Below are positions 1 to 8,516 of a stretch of 31,926 nt of DNA, one piece after another; the first letter of the stretch is position 1; every line of letters starts with the position of its first letter. Source of the DNA: W11650 sp963545585 (GTDB lineage: Bacteria > Bacillota > Clostridia > Lachnospirales > Vallitaleaceae); contig CAUUKX010000012.1 of the NCBI GenBank assembly GCA_963545585.1, positions 1-31,926 of the forward strand. Direction: 5' to 3'. The position numbers and the translations under genes were made by a program. The notes below the pieces were generated by a model. The model was given only the letters and a program-made list of their open reading frames with translations, made no database searches and was not told where the DNA came from.

Positions 1-50
1 TTGGCCCGCAAGTTCAAGCTGTATTTGATGAAATAAAGAAAATGGTATAA
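1..50 (+). CDS. 3' end of an unknown gene (partial)
   Basis: The third forward frame is open from the window edge and ends in TAA at 48-50, giving the C-terminus GPQVQAVFDEIKKMV. It looks like an ordinary amphipathic helical protein end, and a strong plus-strand terminator follows at 165-212. The other two forward frames also close nearby, so the assignment is tentative. The stop codon lies at the edge of a copy of the interspersed inverted repeat, as at 24093. No function can be given from 15 residues. Confidence 0.4.
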   Translation, partial: GPQVQAVFDEIKKMV

Positions 51-160
51 TACTCTGCTCCGCTTTTCCATGTCTGTCAAAACAGTGTTTTAGGCAGAAC
101 GCTCGGGCAAAAGTGCCAAGCACTTCAATCATGGGCAAAGCAGGGAAAACCGAGTTATCC
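46..160. repeat. Interspersed inverted-repeat element, copy 1 (diverged)
   Basis: A diverged member of the MITE-like family. The left end TATAATACTCTGCTCC leads into CTTTTCCATGTCTGTCAAAACAGT, matching the TTTCCCATGTTCGTCAAAACAGT block of better copies. The right end GGGAAAACCGAGTTAT is an imperfect inverted match. The internal AGGCAG and GGGCA blocks are also kept. The left edge overlaps the stop codon of the preceding frame. Confidence 0.65.
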
Positions 161-164
161 ACTT

Positions 165-212
165 AAATACAAAAAGCGCTGTTTTAAAAAATCAGCACTT
201 TTTGTATTTTTT
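165..212 (+). terminator. Rho-independent terminator
   Basis: AAATACAAAAAG (165-176) pairs with CTTTTTGTATTT (198-209), with an inner GCTG/CAGC pairing around an A/T loop and a run of T at 207-212. It probably ends the transcript of the gene whose tail is at 1-50. The A tract on the other side means it could also work in reverse. Confidence 0.7.
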
Positions 213-269
213 CAAATATTTTTTCACTTTACCCGGCAGATACTTTTTCGACGATACTGCCTGATTCTT

Positions 270-298
270 TTGACTTTCCGCTAAATTGATGATAAAAT
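270..298 (+). promoter_or_regulatory. SigA-type promoter for the ABC-F gene
   Basis: TTGACT (270-275), a 17-base spacer and TAAAAT (293-298) form a near-consensus promoter. Transcription would start near 305, leaving a leader of about 100 bases before the ABC-F start codon at 408. I saw no clear terminator or anti-terminator pair in that leader. Confidence 0.65.
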
Positions 299-407
299 AG
301 GCGAAGAAAATGAACTGCCGTTCATGCAAGTAGATTCGCTGGCATTTCCATTGATTGCGGGCGGCTTGCCTGAGCTGCAACGAAAATAAAGAAATGAGGA
401 ATCAATT

Positions 408-2372
408 ATGCTGCTGTCGGTCAAAGACTTATCCTTTGCTTATATTGAAGACTGGATTTTAAAGGATTTATCCTGTCATATTAATGAAAATGAAAAAATT
501 GCCCTGATCGGCAACAACGGTGCCGGAAAAACCACTTTGTTCAAGATTTTAACCGGCGAGTTGGCACCGGCTGCCGGACAAATTTATCAAAAAGCCGACC
601 TGCGTCTTGGCTATCTGGCGCAAAACGCCGAGTTTGAATCGGTTAAAACTCTGTATGACGAACTGTACTCCGCCAACGCAGAAATCGTTTCGCTGGAAAA
701 AAAGCTAACTCGGCTAAATGAACAGATGGCTGCTCCGGCCAATGACGAAGAAACACAGCTTCGCATCATTCATGAATATGACGAACTGCATCTGCGCTTT
801 GACCGGTTAAGCGGTTACAGCTATAAGAGCTTCGTCCACGGCATCCTGCGGGGCTTAGGCTTTGAGGAAGAACGGTTTAACCAACCGGTCGCCACCCTCT
901 CTGGCGGGCAAAAAACCCGCTTGGCTCTGGCCAAACTCCTGCTGCAAAAACCGGACCTGCTGCTGCTGGACGAGCCAACCAACCATTTGGATTTAAAGGC
1001 CATCACCTGGCTGGAAAACTTTTTAGCGGAGTATCAGGGAGCTTTATTTATTATCAGTCACGATCGCTATTTCTTAGATAAGGTCGTCAATCGGGTCTTT
1101 GAGCTTTCTTTCGGGCAATTGGATTTTTATGAAGGCAATTATTCTTATTATTTGGAGCAGCGGGAAATTCGGCAGGAACTGGCTGAAAAAGCCTATCTCA
1201 ACCAGCAAAAGGAAATTGACCGCCAGCAAAACATTATTGATACTCTGCGGGCGCGTAACCGGGAAAAGTTCGTGCGCCGGGCGGAAAGCCGGGAAAAACT
1301 TTTAAATAAGGTAGAACGTTTGGAAAAACCGCTGACCGAAAACGAAGCCATGCACATCTCATTTGCGCCCAAACAGGAATCCGGCCATGATGTGCTGGCG
1401 CTGGAACATATCAGCAAAGCCTTCGGCGAACTGACTTTGTTTCAGGACTTGAACTATTCGATTTTTAAAGGTGACCGGATTGCGCTGGTCGGCGAGAACG
1501 GCAGCGGCAAAACCACGCTTTTTCGTATCCTGCAAAATGAACTCACACCCGACAGCGGCACTGTCCGTTTGGGCAAAAACGTGCAAATCAGTTATTACGA
1601 TCAGGAGCACAGCAACTTAAACCCGAATAACAGCCTGTTTGATGAGATTTCTAATCAGTTTCCCAAAATGACCAATACCGAAATTCGAAATCTCCTGGCC
1701 GCTTTTTTATTTACCGACGATGATGTTTTTCAAAAAATCAGTTCCCTTTCCGGCGGGGAAAAAGGACGTTTGTCCTTGGCTAAAATGATGCTGGCCGAAG
1801 GAAACTTTCTGCTGCTGGACGAACCGACCAATCATCTTGACTTAGTCAGCCGCGAAGTCTTGGAAAATGCACTGGTTCATTACAGCGGTACGATTTTATT
1901 TATTTCTCACGACCGCTATTTTATCAATCGAATTGCCACCAGGGTAGCCGAACTGGAAAATCTGACTTTAACTGAATATTTGGGGAATTATGATGATTTT
2001 ATCGCCAAGAAAAGCGAGCGGCAAAATCCGGTTTTTTCCGGCGAAACGGCTCCGGCTCGACCGGCCAGCTTCTTGGATTTGGCGCCGTCTAACCGGATAG
2101 AACCCGGTAACGGAAAAGCGGAAAGCCGTGCCAAAAAAGACTGGCTGCTGGAAAAAGAAGAAAAGGCCCGCAGTCAAAAGCGGATCAGCCGGCAAAAGAA
2201 GCTAAAAGAAATGATTGACCAAACGGAACAGCGCATCACTGAATTGGACCTTTTGCTGGCCAGCGAGGAAGTTTTTACCAACTATGAAAAGGCGCATGAA
2301 ATTTCCATGCAAAAGGAGCAGCTGGAGGAAAAGCTGCTCGGCTATTATGAGGAATTAGATGAATTAATGTAA
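408..2372 (+). CDS. ABC-F family ATPase (duplicated ATPase domain, ribosome-associated type)
   Basis: A soluble 654-aa protein with two ABC ATPase domains and no membrane segments, as in the ABC-F family (YdiF/Uup/EttA type). Domain 1 has Walker A GNNGAGKT at residues 35-42, signature LSGGQ near 164 and Walker B LLLLDEPTNHLD near 183-195. Domain 2 has GENGSGKTT near 362-370, LSGGE near 447 and a second LLLDEPTNHLD. The linker between them is charged and helical, as expected for the P-site tRNA interaction motif. Residues about 585-654 form a charged coiled coil like the C-terminal extension of YdiF/Uup. Members act on translating ribosomes, either as translation factors or by antibiotic target protection; the sequence does not decide which. 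GAGG lies ahead of the ATG, and a good promoter is at 270-298. The gene stands alone. Confidence 0.93.
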   Translation: MLLSVKDLSFAYIEDWILKDLSCHINENEKIALIGNNGAGKTTLFKILTGELAPAAGQIYQKADLRLGYLAQNAEFESVKTLYDELYSANAEIVSLEKKLTRLNEQMAAPANDEETQLRIIHEYDELHLRFDRLSGYSYKSFVHGILRGLGFEEERFNQPVATLSGGQKTRLALAKLLLQKPDLLLLDEPTNHLDLKAITWLENFLAEYQGALFIISHDRYFLDKVVNRVFELSFGQLDFYEGNYSYYLEQREIRQELAEKAYLNQQKEIDRQQNIIDTLRARNREKFVRRAESREKLLNKVERLEKPLTENEAMHISFAPKQESGHDVLALEHISKAFGELTLFQDLNYSIFKGDRIALVGENGSGKTTLFRILQNELTPDSGTVRLGKNVQISYYDQEHSNLNPNNSLFDEISNQFPKMTNTEIRNLLAAFLFTDDDVFQKISSLSGGEKGRLSLAKMMLAEGNFLLLDEPTNHLDLVSREVLENALVHYSGTILFISHDRYFINRIATRVAELENLTLTEYLGNYDDFIAKKSERQNPVFSGETAPARPASFLDLAPSNRIEPGNGKAESRAKKDWLLEKEEKARSQKRISRQKKLKEMIDQTEQRITELDLLLASEEVFTNYEKAHEISMQKEQLEEKLLGYYEELDELM

Positions 2373-2385
2373 ATGTGCCGGTTTT

Positions 2386-4176
2386 TTATATCCGTTTGCG
2401 CAGTTCTTTCTTTAGATAGGTTCCCACTATTTTCGCAAACTTACTTAAATCCTTAATATAGGCAAAGTCCCGGCCGTATATTTTTTGCTGGGCGGGAAGG
2501 TCGATTTCTATGCCGGTGAAAACACCAAGCACAGAAATGCCCTGAAAACGGAGTTTTCTGACTTCGGCGGCGGTGTCTTTCACCGCAATGTCGCCGGTGT
2601 ATTCGCTGGCCTCGGGATTTTCCGCATCCTTTTTAAAAACCCGGACATCATTGGGCTTGCCATCGCTTAAAACAATCAAAATCTTATTTTCTTCCGGCCG
2701 TTTGGCCATCCGTTCTCCCACTGCCCGCAGAGCAAAACCATCTCGGTTCATGCCTGTTCCGAAAAAATCAAATATCTTTTTATTTTGTTCCCGGGGCGAG
2801 TCATAGTCTTTGTACTGGCGCAAAATCGTATAGTCCAAAAAAGTAGCGTAAGCACTGACCCGGCAGGGAATCCCGCATAAACTCAAAGCCTCAGCAATAA
2901 TATAACCCTGAAACGCCACCTGCGCCTGTCTTTCGCTTTGCGAACCGCTCCCATCTAACAGCAGCTCCACAGCAAAATTGCCGATTTCATTTTTGAGCTG
3001 GCGCTTAAAAACCGCACTGTCATGCAGCCGCTCCGCCCGCCAAACCAGACCTGCCTGAAAGCGGCCGGTATCCGCCCGACAGCTTTCGGCCTGACTGTCC
3101 GGCAGCAAAGTATTGGCTAACAGCAGGCGCATATTTTCGATATGGCGGCGGCAGGCATGATAATTTGCTTCTAAATATTCCAGATTCAGGCGCCTTTGCT
3201 CCTGCAAAAAGCGAAGCTGATATTCGCTGAAAACCGTGGCAAAACTGCCGTCGCTGATATACAGCCGCTTATGTCGATGGATTCCGGTGCTGATTCGCTG
3301 CTCGATTTGCTCCACTTCCGCTTTCGGCAGCAGCAGCTCCCCAAAAAACTGCCAAACCTTTTCCCGGTCGGTCAGTTTCTTTTTCCTCAGCGGATTAGCC
3401 AGTCCGGCACTCTTTTCCCGTTCCTGCGCCAAATATTCAGCCGAAGCTTTGCCGCGATAGCTGTTGGGGTTAAACTCAGCATCCACAATTTTTATCTGCT
3501 CAACGTCTGCGCCGGCACTGATTCGCTTTTTCTGAAAAAAGCTCTCTTCCGGCTGATAGCCGGTCGGCATGGTTTGAACTGCCCGGCGGTCGGCTGCCCC
3601 GGCGGTCAATGCGTCCGTCCAATGCTTTTCCCGAAAATAGCGGCCGTATAGTTCCTCCAGTGCCGCCAGCAGTCCGGCCGTATCCGGCGCCGATGCCGCA
3701 ATTTGAAAAATGTCTCCCAGCAAAGCCTTGAGCCAGTGCTCATTCTCCGCCAGTCGGCCTAATTTTTCTTCACCGTAGGCTCGCTCAATCATCCGGGCAG
3801 CATCGGGCAGAGTACCCGTTTCCAGCTGCGCCGCCTGCCGATAATATCCGAAAAAAAGCTCCCTGACCGCCGGCCTTTCCAGATACAGCTTAGGCATACA
3901 GTATTCTTCCAAAGCAATCCAAAGAATTCGGGAAAAAACCGCATAAAAGTTTGGCTTAACGGCCAGATAGCCAATAAACCGGCTAATCAAAGCCGGATCG
4001 GCATATAAAAAGACCGCTGCCCATAAAACTGCATCATGCTTGGCTTTCACTGTTTCCGGCAGCCAAAAGACCGCCGGCAGCTTTTGGGAATAATCGCCCT
4101 GCACCGTCCAAAAAATATTTTGGCTTCTCAGTTTTAATACATCGATTTGTTCTTTTGTTAATTCTGTATCAATCAT
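2386..4176 (-). CDS. VWA-domain protein, partner of the MoxR-type ATPase
   Basis: The C-terminal part is a von Willebrand factor A domain. The MIDAS motif DGSGS lies at about residues 408-412 of the chosen 596-aa protein, and the conserved LSDG near 503-506 is part of the same metal site. The N-terminal 400 residues are helical and unrecognised. The layout resembles CobT/NorD-like VWA proteins, which work with a MoxR-type AAA+ ATPase to remodel or metallate a target. Such an ATPase is the next gene upstream on the same strand. I chose the start at 4176 (MIDTELTKEQ) because AGGA lies about 8 bases ahead. The frame stays open to an ATG at 4365, but that start has no ribosome binding site and its extension is low-complexity Lys/Arg/Gln-rich. 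The target is unknown. Confidence 0.85.
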   Translation of the reverse strand: MIDTELTKEQIDVLKLRSQNIFWTVQGDYSQKLPAVFWLPETVKAKHDAVLWAAVFLYADPALISRFIGYLAVKPNFYAVFSRILWIALEEYCMPKLYLERPAVRELFFGYYRQAAQLETGTLPDAARMIERAYGEEKLGRLAENEHWLKALLGDIFQIAASAPDTAGLLAALEELYGRYFREKHWTDALTAGAADRRAVQTMPTGYQPEESFFQKKRISAGADVEQIKIVDAEFNPNSYRGKASAEYLAQEREKSAGLANPLRKKKLTDREKVWQFFGELLLPKAEVEQIEQRISTGIHRHKRLYISDGSFATVFSEYQLRFLQEQRRLNLEYLEANYHACRRHIENMRLLLANTLLPDSQAESCRADTGRFQAGLVWRAERLHDSAVFKRQLKNEIGNFAVELLLDGSGSQSERQAQVAFQGYIIAEALSLCGIPCRVSAYATFLDYTILRQYKDYDSPREQNKKIFDFFGTGMNRDGFALRAVGERMAKRPEENKILIVLSDGKPNDVRVFKKDAENPEASEYTGDIAVKDTAAEVRKLRFQGISVLGVFTGIEIDLPAQQKIYGRDFAYIKDLSKFAKIVGTYLKKELRKRI

Positions 4177-4464
4177 GATTCTTTTCCTAATTCTCTTCCC
4201 GATTTTTTCCCGGTTCTGATTTATTCCGCCGGTTTCCTTTTCGTTCCGCTGGTTTATTTGCTCTATCCAAGTCTGTACCTGCTTCGGCTGCCTTTTGTCT
4301 TGGTACTCCTTTCGTCCTGATAGGTATTTCGCTTTGTCCTGTATTTTACCTTGCCGTAAATACATCAGGAAAGTTTTTTACTTGGAAAAACTGCCTGTTT
4401 CGGCACTGCACCCAAGCAGCAGCCCTATCATTGCCTACCATTAAAGGACACGGAGTGATTTGCT

Positions 4465-5376
4465 TTAAGATATAAACATACTACCCTCACTGTTTTTAGG
4501 CAGCCGCAAATCAATCACATCCTGTACCAGCTCTTTTTCAAATTCATCAAATACCCGGTCAACAATCCCCATTTTCAAAGCAATCTGCGGCGCCAAGCCC
4601 CGTTTCATTGCCCGAATTGCACCTAAAAGACCCCGGAAATCAATGGCTTTGGTTGAAATTTCGGAATGGAGCGATTTCTTTTGCAAATCCAGAAAAATCC
4701 CGGCCAGCACCGCCGCCCCCTCTGCCGTCAAATCCGGAAACTCGGTCCGCAAGATAAGCCGGATATTTTCCTCTGCCAGCGGCGGAACATCAATCACCAT
4801 AAACCGGGAGGCAAAGGCTTCGTTCATTTCTTTGGTGCCGATATAGCCATAATTCATAGTACCGATAAACCGCGCCGCCTCATGCAGCCGAACCGCATGA
4901 TAACCCGGCACATCAATCTGCCGCCGGTGGTCAAGTGCCGGATAAAGCACAGCAATGGCTTCATTTTTGGCCATATTGACCTCATCCAATACGCCAAATC
5001 CGCCATAAACCGCACATTGATACACACTGCCGGGCCGAAAGCAAACTTCACCGCCAATAAAAGTATCCGTGCCGATTAAATCGCCATGATCGGTATTGGT
5101 GTGAAAAGACACCGTCCACTGCGGCCGGCCGAACGCCGCCGCCAGATTCTCCGCCAGTACGTTTTTACCGGTTGCTTTCATCCCGGATAAAAGCAAGTTT
5201 TCACCACCCAGCAGCGCCGCCAGTGCCATTTCCCAAATCTCACGGCCATGATAGCGGTAATATGGCTGCGGAATCCGGTCTTTGACTTTCTCCGCCGTTT
5301 GATAAAAGCGCCGAAACGCCTTTAAATCTTCAATTAATTTATCAGCGACTCCCTGTTCCGTTAAAAAGTCAATCAT
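4465..5376 (-). CDS. MoxR-type AAA+ ATPase
   Basis: A single AAA+ module of 303 aa. Visible motifs are Walker A GMKATGKN (65-72), Walker B GVLDEVN (128-134), sensor 1 GTMN (172-175) and an arginine-finger candidate R191 in FASRF. Walker A ends in GKN rather than GKT/S, a small departure from the consensus. MoxR/CbbQ/NorQ-type ATPases act as chaperones together with a VWA protein, and here the VWA gene follows 288 bases downstream on the same strand. AAGGAG lies just ahead of the ATG at 5376. The intergenic stretch to the VWA gene shows no obvious hairpin, so co-transcription is plausible. The client protein cannot be named from context. Confidence 0.9.
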   Translation of the reverse strand: MIDFLTEQGVADKLIEDLKAFRRFYQTAEKVKDRIPQPYYRYHGREIWEMALAALLGGENLLLSGMKATGKNVLAENLAAAFGRPQWTVSFHTNTDHGDLIGTDTFIGGEVCFRPGSVYQCAVYGGFGVLDEVNMAKNEAIAVLYPALDHRRQIDVPGYHAVRLHEAARFIGTMNYGYIGTKEMNEAFASRFMVIDVPPLAEENIRLILRTEFPDLTAEGAAVLAGIFLDLQKKSLHSEISTKAIDFRGLLGAIRAMKRGLAPQIALKMGIVDRVFDEFEKELVQDVIDLRLPKNSEGSMFIS

Positions 5377-5422
5377 GTTTTCTCCTTTATTTTTCTATCA
5401 GGAAAGCATTTGCGGATAACCC

Positions 5423-5451
5423 TTGACTTTCCCTGTCAAAAATGGTATTTT
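5423..5451 (+). promoter_or_regulatory. SigA-type promoter for the EIIA gene
   Basis: TTGACT (5423-5428), a 17-base spacer and TATTTT (5446-5451). The leader to the ATG at 5567 would be about 110 bases. No clear catabolite-control operator or antiterminator hairpin was seen. Confidence 0.6.
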
Positions 5452-5566
5452 ATGTTTATACTAATTTTATGATACAAGTGCCAAAACCATAAAAATCCGT
5501 GTCCATCCTGCGACAAAAGAATTTATTATTTTTTGGCAAAACAGTTTTATTTAGAAAGGATATCTT

Positions 5567-6040
5567 ATGTTTGGTTTATTTAAAAAAACAGAAACTTTAA
5601 ATGCCTCCGTCAGCGGCAAGGTTATCCCGATTACCGAAGTAGAAGACGAAGTCTTTTCCCAAAAAATGATGGGCGACGGCTATGCCATCCGGCCCAAAGA
5701 CGGCGTCATTTATGCACCGGCTGACGGCGTGATAACGCAGGCCTTCAAAACAAAACACGCAGTTGTCTTTCATACCGATGGCGAAATTGACCTGCTAATT
5801 CATGTCGGCCTTGATACCGTTGAATTAAAAGGCGATGGCATGACTCTCCATGTCAGCGACGGTCAAAAAGTAAAAAGCGGCGAGCCTCTAATTACAGCTG
5901 ACTTTGATTATATCAAGGAACAGGGCAAGAAAACCGATGTCATTGTCGTCCTGATGAATCCCGATAAAATCAATAATTTTGACGTTACCTACGGCGAAAT
6001 TGCCGCTAACGAACCAGTCTGCAAGATTAAGCTGAAGTAA
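5567..6040 (+). CDS. PTS glucose-type EIIA component (stand-alone)
   Basis: A complete 157-aa EIIA-Glc domain (PTS_EIIA_1 family) with nothing fused to it. It carries phosphate from HPr to an EIIB-EIIC sugar transporter. The phosphorylated histidine is H79 in LLIHVGLDTVELKG, and the supporting histidine is H64 in KTKHAVVFHT; these correspond to H90 and H75 of E. coli EIIA-Glc. The fold's APADGVI segment is also present. The gene is monocistronic: it has its own promoter and is followed by a hairpin terminator at 6112-6158. No EIIBC gene is nearby, so the protein must serve a permease encoded elsewhere. AAAGGA lies ahead of the ATG. Confidence 0.93.
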   Translation: MFGLFKKTETLNASVSGKVIPITEVEDEVFSQKMMGDGYAIRPKDGVIYAPADGVITQAFKTKHAVVFHTDGEIDLLIHVGLDTVELKGDGMTLHVSDGQKVKSGEPLITADFDYIKEQGKKTDVIVVLMNPDKINNFDVTYGEIAANEPVCKIKLK

Positions 6041-6111
6041 TACTGTCAGCCGAAGCAATCTGATATCATGGATGTTAAATCTTTTAACACCCGCATCCTA
6101 ATATACTAAGG

Positions 6112-6158
6112 CGGAGCAAGCATCAAAGCAAAGTAGACTTTGGCGCTTGCTCCGTTTT
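6112..6158 (+). terminator. Rho-independent terminator of the EIIA gene
   Basis: CGGAGCAAGC (6112-6121) pairs with GCTTGCTCCG (6145-6154), with an inner CAAAG/CTTTG pairing, followed by TTTT. It lies about 70 bases after the EIIA stop codon. Confidence 0.8.
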
Positions 6159-6248
6159 CTCTTGCCGTCTGCGGCGGCTCTTGTTCTTTTCCGGTTCGGA
6201 TGAAAGCCGCTCCTCTTGATTCCGACTTACAGGTTTTTTCGCTGCTCA

Positions 6249-6983
6249 TCAGCCGTCTTTTTTCGGCTGCAGCATCTCCGGTGTCAGCTGATAAATATTA
6301 TCCTTCCGCTCCACCACAATTTTGGCTTTTCGCTTCATTGTCTCATCTTGCGTAATTTGCTGCAACAGCTCTCGGGTCGGATTCATCGCCACCGGATGAC
6401 CAACCGCCCGAAGCATCAGAAAATCACCAGCCGTGTCGCCGTAAGCGTAGGACGCAGCCAAATCAATCTCATACTCACTGGCTAATTTTTGAATTTCCGT
6501 TTGTTTGCTGCGGCTGTCCCACAGAGGCAATAAGCGTCCAGTGTAACAGTCGTTTTCATCCAACTCATAAACCGTCCCCCGACAGGCATCAAACCCATGC
6601 TTGATGCTCATTGCCCGCACTAACTCATAGGGCGAGCCGGATACCGTAATCACCATATGCCCCTGTGCCTTATGCCATAAAATCTGATCCCGGGTATAAA
6701 TATAAACTTTATCGCCTTTTTGCTCAACCACCTTTTGAGCAATATATTCAACCTGACTTTTATGCAGACCACGCACGGCTTCAATATAAATCTCCGCCAT
6801 TTTAACCAGATAATCGTCGTAATTGCCGACCCGCTTATCCCACTTATTGTATTTGTCCTGCACTTCCTGATACCACACACTTTGATCAATGATATCGGAC
6901 TTAATGAACTTTTTGAAAATACTGGTAATCAGCCCTTCCCGGTAAAGCGTTCCGTCAATATCAAAAAAAGCCGCTGTTCTCAT
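6249..6983 (-). CDS. HAD-superfamily hydrolase, subfamily IB (SerB-like phosphatase)
   Basis: A 244-aa phosphatase of the haloacid dehalogenase superfamily. Motif I is FFDIDGTL, with nucleophile D8 and acid/base D10. Motif II is ITVSGSP with S115, motif III is around K160 in SRSKQTE, and motif IV is GDTAGD (182-187). The helical cap inserted between motifs I and II and the VSGSP motif are typical of subfamily IB, which includes phosphoserine phosphatase-like enzymes. The substrate is not evident. The start at 6983 is chosen because AAGGAGG lies directly ahead; an in-frame ATG at 7052 has no such site. It lies 87 bases downstream of the last pilus gene on the same strand and may be co-transcribed with it. 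Confidence 0.88.
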   Translation of the reverse strand: MRTAAFFDIDGTLYREGLITSIFKKFIKSDIIDQSVWYQEVQDKYNKWDKRVGNYDDYLVKMAEIYIEAVRGLHKSQVEYIAQKVVEQKGDKVYIYTRDQILWHKAQGHMVITVSGSPYELVRAMSIKHGFDACRGTVYELDENDCYTGRLLPLWDSRSKQTEIQKLASEYEIDLAASYAYGDTAGDFLMLRAVGHPVAMNPTRELLQQITQDETMKRKAKIVVERKDNIYQLTPEMLQPKKDG

Positions 6984-7070
6984 AAACTCCTCCTTACCGG
7001 TTTTTCCGCAATCCACTTTTCCCATAAATCCTTTTGCTGAGGGGCTTTGCACCGAATTTACACCCTGATA

Positions 7071-7580
7071 TCACTCTATCTTTATATCAGAAAAATGCGG
7101 TTCGTCTTCAGGATCAAAAATTTCAGCCTGATATTGCAGCCATTTGGTTGCTTTCAGATGATACCGACCCTCGCCTTTGCACAGGATAAAACCCATCCGA
7201 ATCTCTTTGGGCACTTCTTTGCCGGATTCTATGACCTTCATACTGATGATAAAGGGCTGACTTTCCAAATCTGTTCTTTGAAAACTGCAATTGGCGTTTT
7301 CCCGTAAAAACCGATTCAGTGAAGTTTCAATCCGGCTGATATCTTCCCCGGCATCCGCCAAATTTAGAGCCTCATCCAAATGAGCATAAACAGCTTGCGC
7401 CTCACCCTGCAAGGCGTAATACTCGGCCAGCCAGCCGGCATTTTTCTGCGCCAGCTTGCGGGAAGCAACGGACGTAGTCAAAGCAGCCACACCAAAAACC
7501 ATTAAAATAATCATCATAATCATAATCAGAACCGAAGTCGCTCCTCGGTTATTTTGGAGATGATTTTTTACTGTCTGCAT
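7071..7580 (-). CDS. PilX-like pilus accessory protein
   Basis: A 169-aa protein with a short positive N-terminus (NHLQNNRG), one hydrophobic helix (ATSVLIMIMMIILMVFGVAAL) and a polar C-terminal domain, the layout of PilX-like proteins in Gram-positive pilus clusters. The chosen start at 7580 is one base past the stop codon of the upstream prepilin gene and has GGAAAGGGG about 6 bases ahead. The frame is open to an ATG at 7646, but that would overlap the upstream gene by 65 bases. It is the last gene of the pilus cluster. The role is inferred from position and N-terminus; the remainder has no recognised domain. Confidence 0.75.
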   Translation of the reverse strand: MQTVKNHLQNNRGATSVLIMIMMIILMVFGVAALTTSVASRKLAQKNAGWLAEYYALQGEAQAVYAHLDEALNLADAGEDISRIETSLNRFLRENANCSFQRTDLESQPFIISMKVIESGKEVPKEIRMGFILCKGEGRYHLKATKWLQYQAEIFDPEDEPHFSDIKIE

Positions 7581-7581
7581 T

Positions 7582-8031
7582 TCATTCCCCTTTCCGTTCA
7601 TAAAAACTGGTCGCCATTTGCAGCGGGGCTTCCTCCGTATCTTCAAAGGCGCTTACTCTAACTGAATACAAAACACCGGTTTTTAAGGTTTCTTTTTTCT
7701 CCAGCACCAGACACAGATAATACACGCTCTGCTCTTTGGGCACAGCGTTTAGTGTCTTATCATAGTAAAAGTCCAACTCCCGCCGGCCGTTTTCCGCTCT
7801 TTCCGCCGCCGGTGCACTTTGCTGAATAAAACTGTCAATGTCCCTCTCAGCTGTCAGCATTTCCAGCAAATTGCTGACTAAAAATACCTTATCGTCGATA
7901 TTTTTTCCTTGTTTCTGCACGGAATCCGCTTTAATAAAAAGTTCCAAAAAAATTGCGGAAATAATGGACAAAACGGCAATCGAAATGATAATCTCAATCA
8001 AGGTAAAACCTTTATTATTTCGTTTCAACAT
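7582..8031 (-). CDS. Type IV prepilin-like protein (N-terminal methylation motif)
   Basis: A classical class III signal is present: KRNNKG, then FTLIEIIISIAVLSIISAIF. Prepilin peptidase would cut after the Gly, leaving Phe as residue 1 and the conserved Glu at +5. The remaining ~120 residues form a small polar domain, so this is probably a minor pilin or pseudopilin. The start at 8031 (MLKRNNKG) is preferred because GGAGG lies 7 bases ahead. An ATG two codons upstream (8037) overlaps the stop of the previous gene by 4 bases but sits only one base from the same site. Tight spacing on both sides indicates an operon. Confidence 0.88.
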   Translation of the reverse strand: MLKRNNKGFTLIEIIISIAVLSIISAIFLELFIKADSVQKQGKNIDDKVFLVSNLLEMLTAERDIDSFIQQSAPAAERAENGRRELDFYYDKTLNAVPKEQSVYYLCLVLEKKETLKTGVLYSVRVSAFEDTEEAPLQMATSFYERKGE

Positions 8032-8033
8032 CT

Positions 8034-8516
8034 TCATTCCTCCGCTTGCAGCGCCACAAACTGCCGAATTTCTTCGCGGCCCGTATCATAAATAATCCAT
8101 ATCCCTTTTTCTGTTCGGTTAAAGCGAACCAATTTGGCCTCCAGTTCAATGATCGGCTCGCCCAGAGCAAAATCAAACTCATCTTCAGCCGCCATATAGG
8201 CTTCCCAAATTTTATTTTCCCAAAAATAAATCACCGTCCGATATTGTTTCTCCTCACCGTCTTGCCAAATTTCCAAAACTTCCTCGCCCAGCTGCGGCAG
8301 CTGCGAAATGAAAACCGAATCTATCTGATTGTTTTGTTTCAGCTTCATCCGCAAATAAGAAGTAACAATCCGCAAGTCCTCGGCCTGCTCCTTTTCATCT
8401 AAAATTTTACCATAACTGTTGCGGCCGCTGATAATCATCATCACCATAGAAATGGCAAACACCATAAACAGTATCATGACAAACAGCGATTCTATCGAAA
8501 GCGCTTTCTTATTCAT
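8034..8516 (-). CDS. Pilus-cluster membrane protein, pseudopilin-like
   Basis: A 160-aa protein with a short N-terminal tail (MNKKALSIES), a hydrophobic helix (LFVMILFMVFAISMVMMIISG, about residues 11-31) and a polar domain. It lacks the GFTLxE prepilin signal, so it is an anchored accessory subunit rather than a standard pilin. It overlaps the upstream gene by 8 bases and ends within 3 bases of the next start, so translation is likely coupled. GAGG precedes the ATG. It may belong to a Clostridia-specific DUF family found in such clusters; I cannot confirm the name. Confidence 0.72.
   Translation of the reverse strand: MNKKALSIESLFVMILFMVFAISMVMMIISGRNSYGKILDEKEQAEDLRIVTSYLRMKLKQNNQIDSVFISQLPQLGEEVLEIWQDGEEKQYRTVIYFWENKIWEAYMAAEDEFDFALGEPIIELEAKLVRFNRTEKGIWIIYDTGREEIRQFVALQAEE

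Noticed and set aside
310..333. Seven-codon leader frame (MNCRSCK) before the ABC-F gene
   Set aside because: The predicted transcript starts about 5 bases before its ATG, leaving no ribosome site; too short to support alone.
192..380. 62-codon minus-strand frame upstream of the ABC-F gene
   Set aside because: It overlaps a terminator and a promoter and has no ribosome site.
4177..4365. Upstream extension of the VWA protein
   Set aside because: Low-complexity Lys/Arg/Gln-rich translation without a ribosome site at 4365; the ATG at 4176 has AGGA at good spacing.
6241..6273. Hairpin over the HAD gene stop codon (CAGCCG/CGGCTG)
   Set aside because: It lies in the last codons and lacks a T tract on the minus strand; chance pairing in the coding end is as likely as a terminator.
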